Of a stretch of 64,000 bases of DNA, positions 57,260-64,000 are shown piece by piece (the stretch's first letter is position 1; each line of letters begins with the position of its first letter). Where the stretch lies: contig BCJJ01000002.1 of NCBI GenBank assembly GCA_039545355.1, forward strand, positions 217,128 to 281,127. Reading direction: 5' to 3'. The translations under genes and the position numbers were made by a program. Below the pieces are notes generated by a model. That model ran no database searches. It saw only the letters and a program-made list of their open reading frames with translations, and was not told where the DNA came from. The stretch is from Trichosporon coremiiforme. Its lineage: Eukaryota; Basidiomycota; Tremellomycetes; Trichosporonales; Trichosporonaceae.

Positions 57260-60086
57260 GATGCTGCGAGAGATCAGCACCTGTCTTGCGATGTGACGTT
57301 GAGAGCTCGCAGGATTTGGGAATCACAGCGACGAGTTTTAATGACGGAAAGTGATGCACCTCCAGCATGATTGATTGGGCGCAGCAAAAACAGCACACAA
57401 TGTCGCGGTGTTTGTTCCCAACTGCACGTGAGGAAAACAGTGGACGATGACCTCACGGAGGGTCTGTCGCTTGTCGTCCGTTGTCTTTGCATTCCCCAAC
57501 GTCGCACGAGTGTCGGATATTGTGTCGTTGGTGTGTCATAAAGGGGGGGCAATACTTACCTAGAGTGAGGCTAGCCTCGGGGGCTCTGTCGTCGCTTCGT
57601 GGTGTTACAGCGGAGCTTGACTGGAGTATAGGTGGGAGATACTCGTTACTCTATACACGATATGCTGTATAAAGGACAGTGCGTTTGAGAGGTGACTTGT
57701 CGTCAAGTGTGTCGACCAGAATGTTTGGCGTTTTGTCGGAAGTAAAAGGGTGGTGGTGTGGGAAAAGCTGAGCGTGCAAGAGTCGTGAAAGTGGATGCAA
57801 GAGAGAAGGGGTCGGAGAGTGGGGATGGCGGGGAGAGAGGGAGGGAGGATGGGGAGGAGAATAGTTTGGAGAGGTAGGATAGAGGATGAGAGAGATAGAG
57901 CGATGAGGAGAAGAGACGATGGAGCGAGGGCCGCTGAGCAGTGGTGCAGTAGGTACGGTGGATTCGAGGTCCTTGGTCGTGGTCGACGGTGGATGCAGTG
58001 CTGTGTGTGCATCCAGTGGTGATGGGAGGGCCAGTGCGGTGCAGGCTAAAGGGACGTTCAGGGCGCAGAGCGAGAGGAGGGCACAGAGGGCACACGGGGG
58101 GACTGCCGGAGGGCCAGGGCAAGGGCCGAGGGGAAGCGGCCGCGCGAACGAACCAACGAACGATGAGTGCACAGCGCAGATGGCCAAGCGATTGAGGGCC
58201 ACGAGGGCAGGGCGCGCCGTCCAAGGATCAAGGGCGCACTTTAGCACACTGAGCGCTGGAGCGAGACGCGTGAGACGCACCAAGGGTCGTAAGGGCTAAG
58301 GGTGCCTACGGAGCACGACCCGGAGTAAGCACTCCACTGCATTCTTCTGCTTCCGCTAATGCAGTAGCCTAATGTGCCTTTGAATTTTTTGCGCTGTGCT
58401 GTTGTCTGTCGTGCGCGACCCAGGGACTTTGAGCGGGAACCCTGAATGCGCTTGCTGCGACGTGGCTCGATGGGCCACCACAGGCCCGCATAGAGTTCAG
58501 CAGAGCGCTTGGCCTGTGCTTGAGAATACGCTTGGCATGTGTTTGCTAGGAACGCGATCACCACCCAAGCAGGTTTCGCTGCGGACATACGTGCCCAGCC
58601 AACCTTGCAACCTCAGCCAGTCATCCATCACCTAAGTGATTATCCTATGGCTGGCTGCACACTCCATCTGGCTACAGCTAGCTCACGCATGACGCGTTAT
58701 GCTCGCTCACCTCCATTCATGCTGTCAGCCTTCGCGCCGTTGTTTCCCAGATCTCACGGAGATCGGGAATCGAGGAGTCCGAACTGGCCAGTTGGCCACA
58801 ACATTGAACCAAACATGCGGAAGCGCGCAGCTGGCGACCCTCGCCTTTGGCGTCTAGCTCAGTCCTTAGTCTGATTTCTGCGCCCTCTGACTCGCCATAC
58901 GAGCGGAGAAGGTATGCGCTGCCATCACACGAGTTTCGATCCCGCAGGACATCAGATAAATGGGGCGTAGGACTGGAACGCAGCAGTCAGTTTACGCACT
59001 CCCAACTCGCAGCCTCGTTGGTTCCCCCGTCATGACCGGCATTCTCCTCCCGAGTTCGAGGTCGCGGGCGGAGATGCGGACCAACAGCAAAGCAAGCTTG
59101 TATGTTGTTTGACCAGGGTTAGGGGACGACCCCATATGAACCGGCGGCACCAGGTCAGCGACTAGTCATACCACGCTACCAACACGTTCTCGCAAGGGTC
59201 ACAGGGCCACAGGGCTTTAGAACGGGGCCAGACAAAAGGGTTCTTCCGGTCACTCCATGTTCAAGAGACCTCTCGTCGCCGTCGCAGCCTGCCCATCGGC
59301 ACTCCGGCTCCCGGCGGTCCGCATTGACGCTGACACTCGTTTCGAACGTCTTACGCAGGGCAACTTTTCATGTCCTTTACGCCGTGCCAAGTGTTGCAGC
59401 AGGACAGGTCCCGTACCAGGCGCCGTCGCCAAGATGTGAATGGCTTGTTGTACCTGTGCGCCCGAACGCGTCTCGGCTGTGCGTTGGCATCGTCATCATG
59501 TTTACAGGACGCCGGAGGACTGACCTCACATCTCACGATCACCCACCCTTGGCAGCAGCCCTGCCTATGGTTGGCCGTGGCACCTGTGGTGACCGCCGCG
59601 ACTCTCACTCTCCCTGGCTCCCACCGGCTCACAGGTCCCTCGCATGCCTCGCAGGCGCCTGCGCTTTGCGGCTTCGCAATCCACAGCATCGCCGGTCCCA
59701 CTGCTCCGGCAGACAATAGCGATGCCGTGACGGTGTGGCGTCGGGTCTGTCCCCGCCCTCCCTACGCCGTTGTTTCGCTCGCACTTGCGGCCCCTTGTAT
59801 GCATGCGACCGCGTCGGTCCCTCATAGCGATAGAGGACTAGCGTTGCGCAGCAGGTAATCTCGCCCCTATTCTTGTCTGATTTTTGCATGCCAGACGTCG
59901 ATCCCTTGAAGCTTTGGAGCTTTGAGAGGACCTCAGCAGACTGTCTTTTCGGCATGTGCACGTGATCATCCCCACGCGATAGTGCTCTCCCACGATGTAC
60001 CAACTGACCCCAAGCACCTCCACCGGAGCCTCTCGCAGCCAAAACAAAGTGATGCAACCGTCGTCCTCTGCAACACAGCCAGCGAT
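57260..60086. other. FKS1 upstream region and APC2 upstream region
   Basis: The 2.8 kb between two divergent start codons. From about 57.7 to 58.0 kb the plus strand is almost purely GA (CT on the FKS1 strand), which may be a long FKS1 5' leader. Open frames on both strands here reflect that bias. At 59.9-60.08 kb a frame continuous with APC2 exon 1 extends upstream without an ATG. No other gene is supported. Confidence 0.5.
57720..57935 (-). repeat. Polypyrimidine tract in the FKS1 leader region
   Basis: On the plus strand this stretch is made largely of GAGAG, GGGAG and GGATGG words. Seen from FKS1 it is a CT-rich tract 460-675 nt upstream of the ATG, as often found around fungal transcription starts. 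Confidence 0.6.
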
Positions 60087-62790
60087 ATGGCCCTCGCGTC
60101 GGCACTGGCAGCATGGGACGTCCCCAGCACATCGGCGCAGGGCTCTCATCAAGCTGAAATTCTGAAAGTACGCGACTTCGATCCCTGTGTAGCTGACTGC
60201 AGGCTGTCCAAATCGCCCGAGCGCATGTCTTCCCTCGTGACATAGCGACGAGCCGAAAGCAGAGTACGTCTTCCCCCAAGCTCACAGCCTCTCACGCTAG
60301 CTGGCGAAGTCTGTCTAACTATTTCCAGGTGTCACACCCAATGTCACCGCTGCCTTCTCGCTCCTGAAGACCGAGGGCAAGCTTAGCGAGCTGTACCAGG
60401 ACTTCACGGACAGTGTCCAGAACCGCTTCTACCTTGTCAAGAATGACCTCGACACGTACCTGTCTGCTCTTCAGGTAAGCTTCCATCGCGTTTGCGCATT
60501 TTTGACCTTAAGCAAGCAGAGGATGGCGAGCACCACTCCCAGGTCGGGACCGTCATGGCGAGTATGCTCGATCGGATCGCGACCTGGCAGCGAGCATGGG
60601 GCTCGCCGCTGCGACAACTGGAAGAGTGAGTCGTCACAACATCAGCCGACATCAGCTCGGTAACAATATTCTGTCCGCTAAAACGCCAGTGGCCGCTTCG
60701 TGAGCATGTTCACGGCCTTCTTCCAGCACCTGCTGTACGCAAGCCTTCCCTCGACCTTCCCCGCGTACCTCCTCGACTTCCTCGCCCAGTCGCTTGCGGT
60801 TCTCTCGATCTCCCCTGGTGACGAGTATCAGCTGCAAGAGCGGCGGCGTGTCTCCGCTCCGTCACAACACCTGCATCGCTTGAACGTGTTACCCCGCTTT
60901 GCGACTTCGTTCATGCGCGTAGCGTACGACGAGATCGAGAAGATTGCGCAGGAGGCGGCGGCGCTCGGCTGGGAGGAGCGAAGACTGCAGACCGCGAGGA
61001 AGACAGTTTCGGACTCTGTCGTGGCGTGGATGTCGAGTGTGTTTGAGAGTGGGTATGGGGTACATGGCGACGGCTGACCCAGTAGACTATGAGAGTCCGC
61101 AAGCGATGCTGCGACCAGTCTACTCGCGCTTTGACTACTATCTCTGCAAGGCATTCTTCGATATTCGGTGAGGCTCCTGCAAAGCTGGCAATGCTCACAA
61201 TGGCTAGCTGACAATTCAGAACGGATGAGCTGTTCGACATAATCGTCGACTTTCCTGATTCGATGGCCGCGCTGGAGGATCTAAGGGTACGTATGGTACT
61301 TTTGCGTGGTTGACCGCTCAGGATTGTCTCGTCAAGGTTGATCAAAGGAATCAGCTGGTGGAGAAGCTGCGAGCAGCGTGAGCTACACATGAATTCTTCA
61401 AACTTCTTCAAACTTACAGCAGAAACCTCAAGCGGCTGCTGCATCCCGGAGCGGAGACGAAGGACGTCATTACGCAGTACATCAACACGATCCGCTGCCT
61501 GCGTATCCTTGATCCATTGGGCGTGCTGCTGCACAAAGTGGCTGAACCCATCAGGCGCCATCTGCGAGATCGTCCCGACACGATACCGCATATTGTTGCG
61601 GCGCTCGTCGAAGGAGAGGAGCTACAGGATGAAAACGACCCGGCGTCCGTGGAGCCGCTAGCGTTCACGAATGACAACACGGTAGAGAAGTTTTGGGACC
61701 CTAAGTGGGAGCCGGAACCAGTCGACGCAGCACCTGGTGAGCTAAATGGTCCGACGTACGAGCTGACAAGCAGAATTCAGGACCGGAAAGACTGTCGACA
61801 TCGTAGGAACGCTGGTGTCGATCTACGACTCGCGCGACGCTATTGTCAAGGAGCTGCAGTCCTACCTCGCCGGACGACTGCTGGACATCGACGACTACGA
61901 CGCCGTGAAGGAGGTGAGCCCCGCCCTTGCCCCCCTTAGCTGACTCACAGGTCCGCACGATTGAGTTGCTGAAGGTGCGCTTCGGCGAGGACGCGCTGCA
62001 CGTGTGCGATGTCATGTTGAAGGACATGGCGGACTCAAAGCGCATCAACGACCACATCCAGCAGGATATCGAGTCGATCGTGGAGCCGCTGATCATCTCG
62101 CGCATGTTTTGGCCCGAGGTCGAGCAATCGTCCCTGCACCTGACGCCAAAGCTGAAGGAGGTCGAGGAACAGTACGGCGCCGCATTCAACAAGTTCAAGC
62201 CCGACAAGCACCTGCGCTGGGTCCAAGAGCTGGGCAAAGTGACGCTGAAGCTCGAGATGGCGGACCGCGTCGTCGAGGCCGAAGTCACGCCGCTGCAGGC
62301 GTGCGTTGTCGAACTGTTTGAGACGCAGGAGCGCTGGGCACCGTCAGACCTCGCTGAGCGTCTCGGCGTCGAGGAGCCCGTCGTCCTCTCCGCCCTCGGC
62401 GTGTGGGAGGGCTATGGCCTGCTGCGCGAGGCAGGCGACGTCTGGGAGACGGTCGAATACGAGGACGGCTCCGGCTCCGCCATACAACAGGAGCGGCCAC
62501 AGGGTAGGCTATTCAAGACGCTTAACATCCAGCTAACATCAGTTGCGGGTTTTGCGCAGTCCAACCAGAACGAGTACGAGATCCTCGAGCGCGGCACAGC
62601 CTTCTGGCCTAGCATCCAAAACATCCTCGCAAGCCTTGGACCGCAGGCACTCGAGAGCTTGCAGCGCACGCTCTCTTTGCAGCGGGCATACACACTGACG
62701 GCGGACGAGCTGCGTGTCGTGCTCGAGCGCGCAGCAGCGGAGGGCACCGTCTCGCGCCTAGTCAACGGGCGGTGGCTCATTCCTCAGTAG
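60087..62790 (+). CDS. APC2: Anaphase-promoting complex subunit 2 (cullin-like)
   Basis: Twelve exons (60087-60167, 60203-60263, 60329-60474, 60513-60625, 60690-61048, 61086-61167, 61220-61286, 61322-61377, 61420-61736, 61774-61913, 61951-62503, 62543-62790) give 740 aa. Key blocks are the helical cullin repeats, then FWDPKWEPEPVDAAP, typical of APC2. The cullin-homology core follows (IVGTLVSIYDSRDAIVKELQ, ELLKVRFGEDALHVCDVMLK, MADSKRINDHIQQDIESIV), then the C-terminal winged helix (AYTLTADELRVVLERAAAEG ... VNGRWLIPQ). With Apc11 it forms the ubiquitin-ligase core that drives anaphase. Introns are 35-65 nt. The start is uncertain: the frame is open upstream of 60087 and an earlier exon may exist. 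The last intron (39 nt) is in frame if retained. Confidence 0.88.
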
Positions 62791-62826
62791 CTAGTGTCAT
62801 AGTTGTACATGCAAGTCTAATACAGT

Positions 62827-63602
62827 CTAGTGGTCATGGTCACCGACGAGCAGCGCGAGCCCGAGCGGGATCAGCATGCCCGTCACAAGCAAGAAGGCGC
62901 GGGAGATGGGGCGGGAGATCTCGTCGCGCTCAGCGTGGCAGTCGTGCTTGTTGAGCGGCTGAATCACCGTCGCGACGTACAGGAAGCTGCCGCCTGAAAA
63001 GAGCAGCACGGCGCCGGTCCACCAGCTCAAACCGTACTTCCCATCCGCCGACGCGCCGTTGTTGGTCCCGAACAGGCTCACAAGTGCGTAAGTCAAGATC
63101 GCGCCGAGCGGCGCCGAGAGACTGAACACGAGGAGGCGGTTCTTGATCTGCGTGTGGTTCAGGTGCAGGCCGAGGAGCGTCGTCGTGAGCCCAAGGGCAG
63201 CAGGCCCCTTGTGGATCAACACGGCCAGGAAAACAATCAGCCCCAGTTCAGCAGCGCCGGTCAGGCTGCTCGCTCCGAGTGCAATTCCGTCCGCCGCGCC
63301 GTGAATCACCAGTCCCAAAGTAGCGCTCAGACCCGACGTAGGGTCAGGAGAAGACGGCTCAGACGGGTCCTTCGGCAGCATGGGGTGCGCCTCGGCGTGG
63401 CTGTGGAGGTGCGGTGGGTGTGGCGTGAAGGTCTCGACGAGGAGCATGAGCGCAAAACCAGCGAGGAGGAAAATGCCGATCGTGTGCATCGAGTGCGGGT
63501 CGGCCGCCATCATGGTCACGACGCCTTCGGGGATAATTATCGTCAGTGCCGCACCGATCAGAAGGCCGGTGCCCAGGATCGAGATACCCGAGAGGGCTCT
63601 GG
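62827..63602 (-). CDS. ZIP metal transporter, SLC39A9-like, 5' end unresolved
   Basis: One exon from acceptor 63602 to the stop at 62827, about 258 aa. It begins ARALSGISILGTGLLIGAAL, then TIIIPEGVVTMMAADPHS (compare the VIVPEGVHAL of human SLC39A9), and a His-rich loop (PHPPHLHSHAEAHP). The metal-site helices are TLGLVIHGAADGIALGAS (HxxxD) and FLAVLIHKGPAALGL. The end FSGGSFLYVATVIQPL matches the family. Golgi-type ZIPs move Zn2+ into the cytosol. The first helix expected before ARALSG is missing. No ATG-bearing exon with a hydrophobic segment was found between 63602 and the window end, so it lies in an unseen short exon or beyond 64000. Confidence 0.82.
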
Positions 63603-64000
63603 CTGCATGTTAGCTGGCGTTCGAGTACTGTAAGCGGGGGAGGAGAATACTAGGGCGTTGAACACTGGTGCAACGACAGCCCCATCGCATAATGCGACTG
63701 GACGGAATGACAGGGCGTGCAGATGATCGCCACCTCCACTCTGATCGACGCCGAATGCCGCACGCCATTGCTGCATTATTCGGACATGAAGAAGCGCTGG
63801 TAGCGCCGTGGAACGACGAGGCCGGCTCCGAGCTCGATCTCGATCTCGATCTCGATCTCGTTCAGACGACGACCGAGACTTGGCGAATCACGCCGCAAGT
63901 GAAGCGAGTGAATCAGCCGTTAAGTGAATCAGCACAGAGAGGACCTCAGCGGTACCTCAGCTCGCCAATCATACTGTTATCTCGCTCGTCCAAGTCCCTC
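63603..64000. other. Window end, upstream of the ZIP gene
   Basis: It contains a CTCGAT hexanucleotide repeat at about 63832-63860. The missing 5' exon of the ZIP gene may be here, but I could not place it. Confidence 0.4.
63832..63860. repeat. CTCGAT hexanucleotide tandem repeat
   Basis: Nearly five direct copies of CTCGAT without interruption. Confidence 0.9.

Noticed and set aside
57651..58283. 210-aa open frame on the minus strand in the FKS1 leader
   Set aside because: Ser/Pro/Leu-rich translation of a CT-rich tract. It has no codon bias or domain and most likely belongs to the FKS1 5' leader or promoter.
63603..63776. 72-aa minus-strand frame as the first exon of the ZIP gene
   Set aside because: It is not hydrophobic, ends in a different frame from the ZIP exon, and lacks the helix expected at the ZIP N-terminus.

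Overview
This is a gene-dense fungal nuclear window, almost certainly from a basidiomycete yeast of the Tremellomycetes. The order Trichosporonales is my best guess (inference). The evidence is short spliceosomal introns (mostly 34-65 nt, GTRNGY donors, CTRAC/CTGAC branch sites, CAG/TAG acceptors), GC-rich third codon positions, RNA polymerase II TATA boxes, tRNAs split by introns, and a set of clearly fungal housekeeping genes. No prokaryotic operons, CRISPR arrays, insertion sequences or complete transposons were seen. All exon boundaries are my own reading of frame, donor, branch point and acceptor.

Layout. Positions 1-2216 hold no supported gene. From 2.2 to 13.9 kb: a SAP-like, SP/KSP-rich protein (+), a CZIB/UPF0587 zinc protein (-), an ER J-protein of the Erj5 type (+), lumazine synthase RIB4 (-), ketol-acid reductoisomerase ILV5 (+) and the mitochondrial ABC exporter ATM1 (+). 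From 14 to 16 kb: a truncated Adp1/ABCG-like pseudogene with a decayed Walker A, and a Cys- and N-glycosylation-rich protein with a GPI-like tail. From 16 to 34 kb is an accessory zone. It carries repeated copies of one BTB/POZ-like family, mostly decayed. Among them are a proline-rich 557-aa relative, two tiny single-pass membrane proteins, a Ser/Pro-rich protein, a split tRNA-Ile(AAT) and a nitronate monooxygenase. From 34 to 44 kb: an ABC half-transporter, a Gbp2/Hrb1-like three-RRM SR/RGG protein, an ABC-F ATPase, one more truncated BTB-like relic and a split tRNA-Arg(TCG). From 44.6 to 57.3 kb: a large Munc13-like C2 protein and the 1,3-beta-glucan synthase FKS1. From 60 to 63.6 kb: APC2 and the 3' part of a SLC39A9-like ZIP transporter.

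Function. The housekeeping genes are unlinked in pathway but include both mitochondrial matrix branched-chain amino-acid synthesis (ILV5) and mitochondrial Fe-S export (ATM1), riboflavin synthesis (RIB4), cell-wall synthesis (FKS1) and a likely exocytic or membrane-traffic factor (the Munc13-like protein). The most unusual content is the BTB-like family. At least seven copies on both strands lie between 16 and 44 kb. Only one (33.1-34.1 kb) is open from start to stop with a normal splice; the others carry nonsense codons, frameshifts or truncations. This looks like a birth-and-death gene family rather than a known cassette.
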